Source of the DNA: Thermovibrio ammonificans HB-1
GTDB taxonomy: Bacteria > Aquificota > Aquificia > Desulfurobacteriales > Desulfurobacteriaceae
Direction of reading: 5' to 3'
Assembly (NCBI RefSeq): GCF_000185805.1
Contig: NC_014926.1
Location: forward strand, 824,418 to 888,417
DNA: 64,000 nt
Shown: positions 32,356 to 41,196 of the stretch, one piece after another
Layout of the letters: each line of letters starts with the position of its first letter
How positions within the stretch are numbered: position 1 is the stretch's first letter
The notes under the pieces: generated by a model
Databases searched by the model: none
What the model was told of the DNA's origin: nothing
Seen by the model: only the letters and a program-made list of their open reading frames with translations
Made by a program: the position numbers and the translations under genes

Positions 32356-33937
32356 GAAGCAGTTTATAGAGCTTCTGAAGTCTAAAGGGCTCCTGCCCGA
32401 CCAGGAGTTTAGCTCCTTCCGGCAGGTTGCCGGCCTTTTAAAGTGGAACCTGCCCGAGGTTGAAGAGCTCTTTAAAGGGGCAGGATTCACCTTTACCAAG
32501 AACCTGCCCCTTTCAATTCCCGCCGAGCTTCTCTCTGCCGTTCCCGCCTCCTTCCTGAAAAAAGAGAGGCTCGTTCCTCTCGAAGACGCCGGCAGCCACG
32601 TTGTTGTTGCAACCGATAACCCCTTTAACTACGAGGGACTGAAAAAACTCGAGTGGTTGCTCGGTAAGCCGATAGAGGTGGTTGTTGCTCCCTACGACGA
32701 GCTCAACGCCCTCCTCTCTACCCAGAGGGAGGAAGAGGAGGAGGTAGCCCCGGTTTCCTACGGCGAGGATATCCTCACCTCCCAGGAGGAAGCTCCCGCC
32801 GTTCAGTTTATAAACGAGGTTTTAACGGTTGCCCTCAGGGCAAGGGCCAGCGATATCCACTTTGAGCCCTTCAGGAACAAGATGAGGGTGAGAATCCGCA
32901 TAGACGGTGTTTTAAAAACCGTCCGCGAGCTTCCGGCCTCCAAGATGCCGGCGGTTATCTCCCGCCTCAAGATAATGGCGGGCCTTGATATAGCTGAAAA
33001 GCGGCTTCCCCAAGACGGCAGAATTCTCGTAAAGTTCGGCGGCAAAGACGTAGACATCAGGGTTTCCACCCTCCCCACCCACCTTGGCGAGCGGGTTGTC
33101 CTCAGGCTGCTCCTCAAGGAGAACATCCTCTACTCAATCAGGGAGCTCGGCCTCCTTCCCGACGATTACGAGAAGCTGACCTCCCTCATAAAGCTTCCCC
33201 ACGGCATGCTCCTTGTAACGGGCCCTACGGGCTCTGGAAAAACCACAACCCTTTACGCCTCCCTTTCCGAAATCAACAGGGAGGAGATAAACATAATCAC
33301 CGTTGAAGACCCGGTTGAGTACGAGCTCCCCGGCATATCCCAAGTTCAGGTAAAGCCCGATATAGGTCTCACCTTTGCAAGTGCCCTCCGGAGCATACTC
33401 CGCCAGGACCCAGACGTCATCATGGTGGGTGAGATTCGCGACGTTGAAACCGCCGAGATAGCCGTTCAATCGGCCCTTACCGGTCACCTTGTGTTCTCTA
33501 CCCTCCACACCAACGACGCCGCCTCCTCGGTCACCAGGCTTCTGGATATGGGAATAGAGCCCTTCCTTGTTGCCTCTTCGGTTGTTGGCGTTATAGCCCA
33601 AAGGCTTGTAAGGAAGATATGTCCCCACTGTAAAACCCCCTACACTCCCGAGCCCGGAGAGCTTCAGGAGCTCGGCATAACCGGTTACAGCGGTCCCCTT
33701 TACAGGGGAAGGGGTTGCGACTACTGTATGGGAACCGGATACCTGGGCAGAACCGCCATCTACGAGATTCTCGTTATCGACAGAGACATAAAACGGCTCA
33801 TACTGGATAGGCGCGACAGCGACGAGATAAAAGAGCTCGCCCTCTCTAAGGGGATGAGAACCCTTAAAGGAGACGGAGCGGAGAAGGTGAAGCTCGGTAT
33901 AACAACCGTTGAAGAAGTACTGAGGGTGGCACGGTAA
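32336..33937 (+). CDS. gspE: Type II secretion/type IV pilus assembly ATPase GspE/PilB
   Basis: This hexameric ATPase powers pseudopilus or pilus assembly. The 533 residues have an N1E-like region (about 1-110), then ARASDIHFEPF, Walker A GPTGSGKTTTLYASL (about 297-311), the Asp box IITVEDPVEYELPG, Walker B DPDVIMVGEIRD, His box TGHLVFSTLHTND and a four-Cys zinc site CPHC and CDYC (about 427-465). The start overlaps gspD by 20 nt. Confidence 0.93.
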   Translation: MLKTLSEKQFIELLKSKGLLPDQEFSSFRQVAGLLKWNLPEVEELFKGAGFTFTKNLPLSIPAELLSAVPASFLKKERLVPLEDAGSHVVVATDNPFNYEGLKKLEWLLGKPIEVVVAPYDELNALLSTQREEEEEVAPVSYGEDILTSQEEAPAVQFINEVLTVALRARASDIHFEPFRNKMRVRIRIDGVLKTVRELPASKMPAVISRLKIMAGLDIAEKRLPQDGRILVKFGGKDVDIRVSTLPTHLGERVVLRLLLKENILYSIRELGLLPDDYEKLTSLIKLPHGMLLVTGPTGSGKTTTLYASLSEINREEINIITVEDPVEYELPGISQVQVKPDIGLTFASALRSILRQDPDVIMVGEIRDVETAEIAVQSALTGHLVFSTLHTNDAASSVTRLLDMGIEPFLVASSVVGVIAQRLVRKICPHCKTPYTPEPGELQELGITGYSGPLYRGRGCDYCMGTGYLGRTAIYEILVIDRDIKRLILDRRDSDEIKELALSKGMRTLKGDGAEKVKLGITTVEEVLRVAR

Positions 33938-35148
33938 TGGCCGTATTCTCCTACCGTGGTGTTAACAGCGAAGGTAAGGAGGTTAAAGGCGTTATAGAGG
34001 CTCCCAGCTACACCGCCGCCCACTCCCTCCTCAAAAGCAGGGGCATCTACCCTTACGAGCTTAAAGAGGAGGAAGTTTCCGCCTCGGAAAAGCGCCTGCA
34101 CCTTCCCTTCATCAGGAGGGGACCTTCAAACCAAGAGCTTGCAACCTTCTTCAAGACCCTTGCGACCCTGATAGACGCCGGAATTCCCATAGTAGAGGCG
34201 GTTGAATCCTTTGTAGAGAAGGACACACCTCCCCACCTTCAGCTATTCTACAGCGCCGTAGCAGGGGCCCTAAAAGAGGGAGCCACCTTCACGGAGGCCC
34301 TTAAACGGGCCGGTCTGAGAAACGAAACCCTTCTCTCGCTTATCTACTCCGGAGAGAAGGGAGCGCTGCTTCCCGAGAACCTCAAACTTGCGGCCCTTCT
34401 CCTTGAGAAAATAGAGAGCCTGAAAACCAAGGTAGCTCAGGCTCTTATCTACCCGGCTATCCTCTTTGTTGTTGCCCTCGGCGTTGTTGTCTTTATGATG
34501 ACCGCAGTTATACCCAAGATTGTCGGCATCTACACAACCGCCCACCTTGAGCTTCCTTTAAGCACGCGCCTTGTGATACTTTTCAGCAACCTGCTGTTAA
34601 ACCACTACTACCTTATAGTTACCCTTCTCGCCTTATCCCTCTTTGCCCTTTTGCTGCTTGTAAAAAAGAGGAGGAAGCTCTTCCACCAGCTTCTCTTAAA
34701 ACTGCCGCTTTTTGGTAACCTCCTCTACCTCTCCTCCCTCCAAAGGTTCCTCTACACCCTCGGCAACCTGCTCAACGCCGGAGTGCCCGTTGTTGAAGCC
34801 TTAGAAATCGCCGTAACAACCATTCCCAACCTTGCCGTTCGCCTTCGCGTAAAACCCGTTGTTGAACACGTTAAAAAGGGGGAATCCCTCTCTAAGGTCC
34901 TTTCCGAGCTTATTCCCCTTCCCCTAGTTGTCTATCAGCTGCTTAAGGCGGGTGAGCTTTCGGGTAACCTCGGCGAAATGGCCCTAAAAGGGGCCGGTTA
35001 CCTGGAAACTGAAATAGACGTTAAAGTTAAGAGCTTGACATCTTTAATCGAGCCTGTTACCATGCTTATAGTTGGATTGATGATAGGTTTTATAGTTTAC
35101 GCTTTACTCCTGCCTATAGTTAGCATAAGCACTATAAAAGCGCTGTAA
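33937..35148 (+). CDS. gspF: Type II secretion/type IV pilus inner-membrane platform GspF/PilC
   Basis: The 403-residue platform protein has two repeats of the T2SSF domain with three membrane helices (about 170-190, 220-240 and 375-398). The N-terminal motif FSYRGVNSEGKEVKGVIEA and ELATFFKTLATLIDAGIPIVEA are typical. The stop TAA of gspE overlaps the ATG as TAATG. Confidence 0.92.
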   Translation: MAVFSYRGVNSEGKEVKGVIEAPSYTAAHSLLKSRGIYPYELKEEEVSASEKRLHLPFIRRGPSNQELATFFKTLATLIDAGIPIVEAVESFVEKDTPPHLQLFYSAVAGALKEGATFTEALKRAGLRNETLLSLIYSGEKGALLPENLKLAALLLEKIESLKTKVAQALIYPAILFVVALGVVVFMMTAVIPKIVGIYTTAHLELPLSTRLVILFSNLLLNHYYLIVTLLALSLFALLLLVKKRRKLFHQLLLKLPLFGNLLYLSSLQRFLYTLGNLLNAGVPVVEALEIAVTTIPNLAVRLRVKPVVEHVKKGESLSKVLSELIPLPLVVYQLLKAGELSGNLGEMALKGAGYLETEIDVKVKSLTSLIEPVTMLIVGLMIGFIVYALLLPIVSISTIKAL

Positions 35149-35159
35149 CAGGGGTGGTT

Positions 35160-36206
35160 ATGGGGTGGTTGGCTCGCTTCTTCAAGGGAGTGGGGTATCT
35201 CTTTCCTGCCCTTGACATAGGAACATCCTCCCTAAAACTGGTTCAATCGGAGAGAAAAGGCAGCAACTTCAAGGTAAAAGTTCACGGAATTTACGAATAT
35301 AAAGAGCAGGTTTTCGCAGGTTCTGAAATAATAGACGAGTTTGAGCTTGTCCATTCAATCAGAGAGCTCTACGAACAGCTAAAAATTAAAGATAAACAGG
35401 TAACCATTCACGTTCCACTCCACGCCTGCTTCTACAGCGTAATCAGTATCCCCTCGGGAAAGGACCCTGAATCGGCCGTTATAGACTACATGAAGAGCCT
35501 TATATCCGCCGAGGAGTTCAGACAGGTAAAGATAGACTACAGGATTCTCCCCGTTGCCGTTGAGAAAGGCACCATAGATATAGCAATCGCCGCTGTTAAG
35601 CAGGAGTTCCTCGATAAAAGGATAAACCTGCTGAGGCAGGCCGGCCTTGAGCCTACGGTCATAGACATAGAGCCTGCCGCAATCAACAACCAGTTCTACC
35701 TTAACAACCCCGACCTTACGCCGGTTCCCGTGTGTCTTATAGACATAGGGGCAACCTACACGAAAATCGTTATAAGTTTTGGCGGTTACCCTTACATTAC
35801 AAGGAACATAGAGTACGGGGGTATCTCCCTCACCGAGCAGATACAGAAGGAGCTGATGCTAAGCTTTGAAGACGCCGAGCGTCTGAAAAAGGGAGAGCCC
35901 GTGAAGGAGATGGACCAATCCTCCATAGACTCAATAGTGGACGACTTCTTCAAGAAAATAGTGACCGAGGCCCTCTGGACCGTTGAGAACTTTAAAGACA
36001 GGTTCAACCTCGAGGTGGAATCTGTCTACCTTTACGGGGGCTCTGCAAAGCTCCCCGATGCGGCCAAAAGGGTGGAGAGGTTCTCCGGCAAACCTACCTA
36101 CCTTGGCTCTCCGCTCAGCTTTTCCGGTATTGTAGATTCTGAAGAGTTTGCCGTTGCTGCAGGACTAAGCATACGATACAAGGGTGACGGAAATGCTAAG
36201 GTTTAA
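35160..36206 (+). CDS. pilM: Type IV pilus inner-membrane assembly protein PilM
   Basis: PilM is an actin-like cytoplasmic ATPase fold protein that binds the N-terminus of PilN. The 348-residue protein opens with LFPALDIGTSSLKLVQSE (phosphate-1 loop), contains CLIDIGATYTKIVISFGGYP (phosphate-2) and ESVYLYGGSAKLPDAAKRV. I chose the ATG at 35160 over a GTG at 35154. The end overlaps pilN. Confidence 0.88.
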   Translation: MGWLARFFKGVGYLFPALDIGTSSLKLVQSERKGSNFKVKVHGIYEYKEQVFAGSEIIDEFELVHSIRELYEQLKIKDKQVTIHVPLHACFYSVISIPSGKDPESAVIDYMKSLISAEEFRQVKIDYRILPVAVEKGTIDIAIAAVKQEFLDKRINLLRQAGLEPTVIDIEPAAINNQFYLNNPDLTPVPVCLIDIGATYTKIVISFGGYPYITRNIEYGGISLTEQIQKELMLSFEDAERLKKGEPVKEMDQSSIDSIVDDFFKKIVTEALWTVENFKDRFNLEVESVYLYGGSAKLPDAAKRVERFSGKPTYLGSPLSFSGIVDSEEFAVAAGLSIRYKGDGNAKV

Positions 36207-36756
36207 CTTCGCCGAGCTGAAAGAGTCAAAGTTTGAAAAGTACGTCCGTCCCGACCTTATTTTCCTCGTATTCGTGCTCCTGCTCGTTTTTGCCGTTTAC
36301 TACTTCTGGGTCAGCTCTATTGAGTCTCAGATATCGGCCGTAGACTCAAAGATAGCCAGGTTGAGGGCCGAAAAGGCCAGACTGTTGCGCGTTCAACGGG
36401 AAGTTGGCAGGCTCAAGAAGCTCGAGCAGGAGCTTAAACACAAGCTCTCTGTTGTCTCCGAGCTTGAAAGGAAACGCCACGTTCCGCAGTTCCTCTACTT
36501 CTTCGGAAATCCCGACTACGTTAAGGGTATTTGGCTTACAGAGCTCTCCTCGAAGGGAAAACTCCTCCACGTTAAGGGAGCCACTTTCAACGTTAAAAGG
36601 GTTCCTCTCTTCCTCCAGTACGTAGAGACAAACCTTGGAAACGTTGTGTTCCGAGAAACAAAGAGGAAGGTCTTCTCGGACCGCAGACTGAGGCTGAATA
36701 TCCCTTACTACCAGTTTAACTTTAGCGTGGAGATGAAAAATGGAGCAGCTAAGTAG
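36193..36756 (+). CDS. pilN: Type IV pilus assembly protein PilN-like
   Basis: About 187 residues show the PilN plan: a short cytoplasmic segment with NFAELKESKFEK, where PilN normally has the INLLP-type PilM-binding motif, one membrane helix (about 25-45, LIFLVFVLLLVFAVYYFW), a coiled coil (about 50-95) and a ferredoxin-like periplasmic domain. The ATG at 36193 has AGGG eight bases upstream; a GTG at 36184 would add three residues. It overlaps pilM by 14 nt and pilO by 17 nt. Confidence 0.75.
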   Translation: MLRFNFAELKESKFEKYVRPDLIFLVFVLLLVFAVYYFWVSSIESQISAVDSKIARLRAEKARLLRVQREVGRLKKLEQELKHKLSVVSELERKRHVPQFLYFFGNPDYVKGIWLTELSSKGKLLHVKGATFNVKRVPLFLQYVETNLGNVVFRETKRKVFSDRRLRLNIPYYQFNFSVEMKNGAAK

Positions 36757-37348
36757 CCTCTACGAGAAGTGGATAGAGACTCCCCGTTGGCAGAAGTGGA
36801 TTCTCATCCTCTTTCTCGGAGCCCTTTTACTTGGCTTGCTTTACTACTACAAAATAGTTCCCCTTCAGCAAGAGCTCGCCCGTAAGAGAGCCCAGGCAGA
36901 TACCCTTGCCCTGACGGTGAGCAGGCTTAAGGTCTTTGAGAAGCGCAGGGCTGCTGTTCAAAAGGAGATAAACCAGCTTGAAAAGCAGATTGCGGCTATA
37001 GAGAAGAAGCTCCCCACCGGAAACGAGGAGGTGAGTCAGATACTCAAATCCATAACCGGTGCCGACAGCGGTATGGTTATACGCTTCATTAAACGTGATA
37101 AACCTCACAGCAGTAAGTACTACGTGGCCTATCCCTATACCGTTCAGCTTGCCGGAACATACCCCAACTTTGTCAGGTGGTGTGAGCGCCTCTCCAAGGT
37201 CGATAGAATCCTCAACTTCGGCGATATCTCGATTGTTTCCTACAAGAAGAAACCTTCCAGTTTGCCCAGGAAAGGGGAGGAGGAGCGCTCCCCAGGCTAT
37301 ACGGTTGTAGCTACTCTGAAAATAAAGGCATTTACCTTGAAGAGGTAG
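36740..37348 (+). CDS. pilO: Type IV pilus assembly protein PilO-like
   Basis: The 202-residue protein has one membrane helix (about 22-42), a coiled coil (about 45-95, QAQ/KEINQLEKQIAAIEKKL) and a periplasmic ferredoxin-like domain with YTVQLAGTYPNFVRWCERLS, the typical PilO strand-helix segment. It pairs with PilN beneath the secretin. Confidence 0.82.
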   Translation: MEQLSSLYEKWIETPRWQKWILILFLGALLLGLLYYYKIVPLQQELARKRAQADTLALTVSRLKVFEKRRAAVQKEINQLEKQIAAIEKKLPTGNEEVSQILKSITGADSGMVIRFIKRDKPHSSKYYVAYPYTVQLAGTYPNFVRWCERLSKVDRILNFGDISIVSYKKKPSSLPRKGEEERSPGYTVVATLKIKAFTLKR

Positions 37349-37351
37349 TAG

Positions 37352-37765
37352 ATGAGGTGGTTCGTTTTCTCGTTGGCTTTACTTCTGCCGCTATCTGCCT
37401 ACGGTGAAATTGTAGACCCGTTTGTTAACCCGATTCAGAAGATTGTTGCTGCAGCCGAGGCCAAGCTGGAAAAGCAAAAGGAGAAGCCCAAGAAGGAGGC
37501 AGTAACCCTCTTTAAGCCTGTTCTCCCTAACGCTTTTAACACCTATGCAATACAGGGTGTGGTGAGGAAGGGAAACCAGACCTTCCTCGTTGTTATGGAC
37601 CCACAGACGGGTCAGGTGTTCTTCTTGAAGCCGGGTTCTGCCGTTGCTCCCGATACCAAACTCGTTGCCATTGAGCCCGATAAGCTCATCTTCGAGAAGT
37701 ACTACAGGTTTAAAGGGCGTATAGTGAAAAAACGGTACTCACTGAAAGTGAATCTGGGGGGTTAA
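37352..37765 (+). CDS. pilP: Type IV pilus assembly protein PilP-like
   Basis: The 137-residue protein has a signal peptide (FVFSLALLLPLSAYG, about 4-18), but no lipobox Cys, unlike classical PilP lipoproteins. It then has EIVDPFVNPIQ, a basic linker and a beta domain (about 60-135: YAIQGVVRKGNQTFLVVMDP), as in PilP/GspC HR domains. It would link PilN/PilO to the second secretin directly downstream. Confidence 0.75.
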   Translation: MRWFVFSLALLLPLSAYGEIVDPFVNPIQKIVAAAEAKLEKQKEKPKKEAVTLFKPVLPNAFNTYAIQGVVRKGNQTFLVVMDPQTGQVFFLKPGSAVAPDTKLVAIEPDKLIFEKYYRFKGRIVKKRYSLKVNLGG

Positions 37766-37769
37766 AGTA

Positions 37770-39761
37770 ATGGCCAGGTTGTTCCCTCTTGTTTTAACTC
37801 TTCTGTGTGCCCAGGCGGTTGCAGGGGAGGTTAAGTCACTCGACGTTCTTTACTCTACAGAGCCGGAGGGCTCAATACTTAGGGAGTTTGCCGAGTTTAC
37901 AGTTAAAACCTCCGGAAGCTGCTCTTTGGAGCCTATATCTACTTCCGGTAAGGTGATAGACGTCCTCTTGAAGAACTGCTCCCTTACCAGGACCTACAAC
38001 GTAGGTGCACGGGGAGGTCTTGTTCAGAGTGCCGTTTTAAAGCCGGTAGACGGCAGTTCGGAGCTTTTGATTAAGCTTAAAAAGAGCGGTGTTGCCCGGT
38101 TCTCGGAAAGGCCGGGAGAGCTAAAGGTTAAAGTCCTTGATGCTTCTTTCATAAAACCTCGGATATCCGTTGTAAAAACCGTTAGGGGAGAAGCTCTCTT
38201 AATCTCCCTTCCTACCAGCACCAAGTTCAACTCTCAGCAGGTCGGGAATAAGCTCTTTATAAGGTTCCCCTCTTTGAAGTTCGTTGAGGAGGCTTACCGT
38301 CCGACTTCACAGCTTGTAGAAAGGGTGGCGGTTACGAATACGCCTCAAGGGGGCGTTGTAGAGCTTGACCTCTCTCCGTCTGTTAAAGCTGCAGAGGTAG
38401 TTCCCGGAAGCTCCGGAGGTGTGGCTGTAAGGCTCTACGCTACGAATGCCGCTCAGGCTACCTCCCTTAAACCTTCACCTGCTGCAAGTTCAGGTACCGT
38501 CTCCGATAGAGGTCCCAAAATAGCCCTTAAGTTCACGAATGCCGATGTCAGGGCCGTTGTTAGGGCCATAACCAGCGTTGCCGGCGTAAACGTTGTGTTT
38601 GACCCCGAGGTTAAGGGAACCGTTAACGTAGATTTTGAGAAGCCCGTTTACTGGAAAGACGCCCTTAAGGCGGTGCTCGAGCCCCTTAACCTCACTTACA
38701 TAGAGACTCCCGAGTACTTAAGAATACTTCCCAAGAGCAAGATTATAAAGGAGCAGAAGCTCGAGCCGGTTAAGACCTACGTTATACCCGTTAGCTACGT
38801 TTCTGCCGACTCCATAATGAAAGACCTTAAAGGAATAATAAAGGGAGACAACCGCGAGACCATAGAGGTCAATAAAGATACCAACGCTCTCATCTTGAAA
38901 GTTACCCCAACCCACTACCGGGAAATCCTCAAAGTTGTTAAGGCTATTGACCATCCCAGCAAGCAGGTTCTGGTTAAGGCAAAAATCGTTCAGCTCAGTG
39001 CAAAGGCGGAGAAGGACCTCGGCTTTACTTGGTTTATCAGCGGTTATAACCGCCTCGGAGATTCAAACCTTTCCACTTACACTGCAGGCAGTTACGGCTT
39101 TAACACCGCCGGTTACACTCCCCTTATATCCCCCGACACCTACGCCAACGTTTCAAAGATTCCCGTTATGGACTCTACGCTCGCCCTCGGTATTCTTAAC
39201 AAGGCTCAAACTCTGCGGGTAGAGCTCGCCCTTAAGGCCCTTGAGGTAGACGGAGACGCCCAGATAATTTCGAGCCCGAAGGTTCTGACTCTCGACAATC
39301 AGGAGGCTTCAATCGAGCAGGGTATTGAGATACCTTACAGGGAGTCTACTGTAGGTGCCGGAGGGGCAACGTCCTACAGGATTGCCTTTAAGAAGGCTTC
39401 CCTTATCTTGAAGGTTAAGCCCCACATAACTAAAGACAACAACATACTGCTCGATATAGAGGTCCGTAAGGACTCTCCCAACTACGACTACGTTGCCATT
39501 ACAGGCGGAAATGAGCCGGCGATTAACACCAGAAACGTTAAGTCCCGCGTTATGATTAGGAACGGAGATACGGTTGTTATAGGCGGTATCTACGAGAAGG
39601 AGCGTAGTAAGTCTCAGTCGGGCGTTCCCGTCCTCTCAAGGATTCCGCTTCTCGGGTGGCTCTTTAAGAATCAAACCGTTCAGGTAACTAAGAGTAAGTT
39701 ACTTATCTTTATCACCCCCGTTCTCATTAACTCCGAGGGTAACGTTGAGGGAGGGAAGTAA
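37770..39761 (+). CDS. pilQ: Second secretin, PilQ-like
   Basis: The 663-residue protein has a signal peptide (about 1-19), an N-terminal beta-rich region of AMIN-like type (about 20-230), a Ser/Ala-rich linker, an STN/N0 domain (LKFTNADVRAVVRAITSVAG, about 250-325), an N1 domain (YVIPVSYVSADSIMKDLKGI) and a secretin core (VLVKAKIVQLSAKAEKDLGF, IISSPKVLTLDNQEASIEQG, VKPHI and VIGGIYEKERSKSQSGVP). It lies 4 nt after pilP. The presence of a second secretin in one block with gspD is the odd feature. Confidence 0.9.
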   Translation: MARLFPLVLTLLCAQAVAGEVKSLDVLYSTEPEGSILREFAEFTVKTSGSCSLEPISTSGKVIDVLLKNCSLTRTYNVGARGGLVQSAVLKPVDGSSELLIKLKKSGVARFSERPGELKVKVLDASFIKPRISVVKTVRGEALLISLPTSTKFNSQQVGNKLFIRFPSLKFVEEAYRPTSQLVERVAVTNTPQGGVVELDLSPSVKAAEVVPGSSGGVAVRLYATNAAQATSLKPSPAASSGTVSDRGPKIALKFTNADVRAVVRAITSVAGVNVVFDPEVKGTVNVDFEKPVYWKDALKAVLEPLNLTYIETPEYLRILPKSKIIKEQKLEPVKTYVIPVSYVSADSIMKDLKGIIKGDNRETIEVNKDTNALILKVTPTHYREILKVVKAIDHPSKQVLVKAKIVQLSAKAEKDLGFTWFISGYNRLGDSNLSTYTAGSYGFNTAGYTPLISPDTYANVSKIPVMDSTLALGILNKAQTLRVELALKALEVDGDAQIISSPKVLTLDNQEASIEQGIEIPYRESTVGAGGATSYRIAFKKASLILKVKPHITKDNNILLDIEVRKDSPNYDYVAITGGNEPAINTRNVKSRVMIRNGDTVVIGGIYEKERSKSQSGVPVLSRIPLLGWLFKNQTVQVTKSKLLIFITPVLINSEGNVEGGK

Positions 39762-40345
39762 TGAAAAGGCTTATAGTACTTCCGGTTGCCGCCGTGCTTT
39801 GCTTCTCCTGCGGTGCGGGAAGCAGTAACTCGGTTTCCATTTCCGCCACAGACGTTGTTCCGAAAATCGAGCAGGACGTTCTCTGTTACACTACTACAAA
39901 CTCGACCAACAGCACCCAGGTTCCCACCGTGCCTCCTGCCGTGGATTACACTTTTACCTTGAAGGCAGCAGACTTTAATTCGGAGTTCGGCAATATAGAT
40001 GAGACGCTTCTTTTCCAAGGGTGCTCGGTGTCTGTAGAGCCTTTGCCCGGAACGCCATCTTTAGCTGCAGACCCTACGGTTCTAAACGATATAGTTACTT
40101 ATACTTACTGTAGCTCCGATGATATTCCTCCCGGAGGTTCGGCTACGGCCTCTGTTACTTTCGACCAGTACTTGGTACAGGAGATGAATGGCCTATGGAA
40201 ACAGCTTCAGCAGCCCCTCTCTTATAGGCTCACCGTTACTTATAACTATCAGGGGGCAAACTCCGACTTAAAGGCCTCGAAGAGTGTAACTTTTGCTGTA
40301 ACCTTTGATAACTTTATATTTAACGCCGGTGATGCTTGTCAGTGA
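39761..40345 (+). CDS. Putative lipoprotein or secreted protein of the pilus block
   Basis: This 194-residue protein has a hydrophobic signal (IVLPVAAVLCFSCG), with a candidate lipid-anchored Cys at about 18 in LCFSC, though the lipobox is poor (Cys at -3). The mature part is low in Lys and rich in Ser, Thr and Asp, with paired Cys (about 43, 90, 125, 193) and beta-type strands (DYTFTLKAADF, YRLTVTYNYQG). No family was recognised. Its ATG overlaps the pilQ stop (TAATG), and its stop overlaps truB (TGATG), so it belongs to the operon. It may be a pilotin-like or secreted accessory protein; this is a guess. Confidence 0.6.
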   Translation: MKRLIVLPVAAVLCFSCGAGSSNSVSISATDVVPKIEQDVLCYTTTNSTNSTQVPTVPPAVDYTFTLKAADFNSEFGNIDETLLFQGCSVSVEPLPGTPSLAADPTVLNDIVTYTYCSSDDIPPGGSATASVTFDQYLVQEMNGLWKQLQQPLSYRLTVTYNYQGANSDLKASKSVTFAVTFDNFIFNAGDACQ

Positions 40346-41196
40346 TGGGTGTTGCCGGTTTTCTGCCCGTTGATAAGCCTTCGGGTATAACGTCTCACGA
40401 CGTTGTCGATAGGGTTCGTAAACTGCTTCCCAGGCGGACTAAGGTGGGTCACACGGGAACTCTCGACCCGCTTGCCACCGGCCTTCTTGTTCTTGCCGTT
40501 GGGAAGGCCACCAAGTTCTCCCAGTTCCTCTTAAAGCAGGATAAGTGTTATACCGTTGAAGGGGAGCTCGGCCTATCTTCCCCTACCTACGATGTAGACG
40601 GCGAGGTCGTTAGTGTCCCCTGCCCGCCCCTGTCGGAGGAGGAGCTTCAATCTGCCCTCTCCCGCTTTGTTGGGGAGATTGAGCAGACGCCTCCTCCGTT
40701 CTCGGCCGTAAGGATAAAGGGGAAGCGTGCCTACCAGCTTGCCCGGGAAGGTAAGGAGTTTACTCTCCCCAAGCGCAGGGTAACCGTTTACTCTCTGAAG
40801 CTCCTCTCTTTCTCCTTCCCGAGGTTTTCCCTTGAGGTGTGTTGTTCTTCCGGAACTTACATCCGCTCGTTGGTTCACGATATCGGCCTTGCCCTCGGGA
40901 CAGATGCCGTTGTTACTTCTCTGCGTAGAACGAAGGTTGGAAATCTGAGCGTTGAGTCTGCAGTTAAACTCTCTGAGTTAAACAGGGAGAACCTCTTCTC
41001 TTACCTCCTTCCCGTTGAGAGTCTGCTTCCGTTTCCGCACCTCAGTCTCTCTGATAAGGAAGCAGAGGATTTCCGCCACGGGCGGCGCTTTTCCGTTTCC
41101 GCCCCCGACGGAACTTACTCGGTCTGCTCCTCTTCGGGCTTTTTGGGGGTAGGGGAGGTTGTTAAGGGGCAGCTACGCCCCTTAAGGGTTATGTAG
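40345..41196 (+). CDS. truB: tRNA pseudouridine-55 synthase TruB
   Basis: TruB makes pseudouridine 55 in the T-loop of tRNAs. The 283-residue protein has GFLPVDKPSGITSHDVVD, the catalytic Asp in GHTGTLDPLATGLL, QTPPPFSAVRIKGKRAYQLA and a C-terminal PUA-like domain. The ATG at 40345 overlaps the upstream stop as TGATG. The stop TAG directly adjoins the reverse gyrase stop on the other strand. Confidence 0.95.
   Translation: MGVAGFLPVDKPSGITSHDVVDRVRKLLPRRTKVGHTGTLDPLATGLLVLAVGKATKFSQFLLKQDKCYTVEGELGLSSPTYDVDGEVVSVPCPPLSEEELQSALSRFVGEIEQTPPPFSAVRIKGKRAYQLAREGKEFTLPKRRVTVYSLKLLSFSFPRFSLEVCCSSGTYIRSLVHDIGLALGTDAVVTSLRRTKVGNLSVESAVKLSELNRENLFSYLLPVESLLPFPHLSLSDKEAEDFRHGRRFSVSAPDGTYSVCSSSGFLGVGEVVKGQLRPLRVM
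41162..41185. terminator. Hairpin at the truB/reverse gyrase junction
   Basis: TTAAGGGGC (41162-41170) and GCCCCTTAA (41177-41185) form a 9-bp perfect stem with a 6-nt loop. It lies in the last codons of truB and 12 nt after the reverse gyrase stop on the other strand. No U-tract follows in either direction. Confidence 0.4.
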
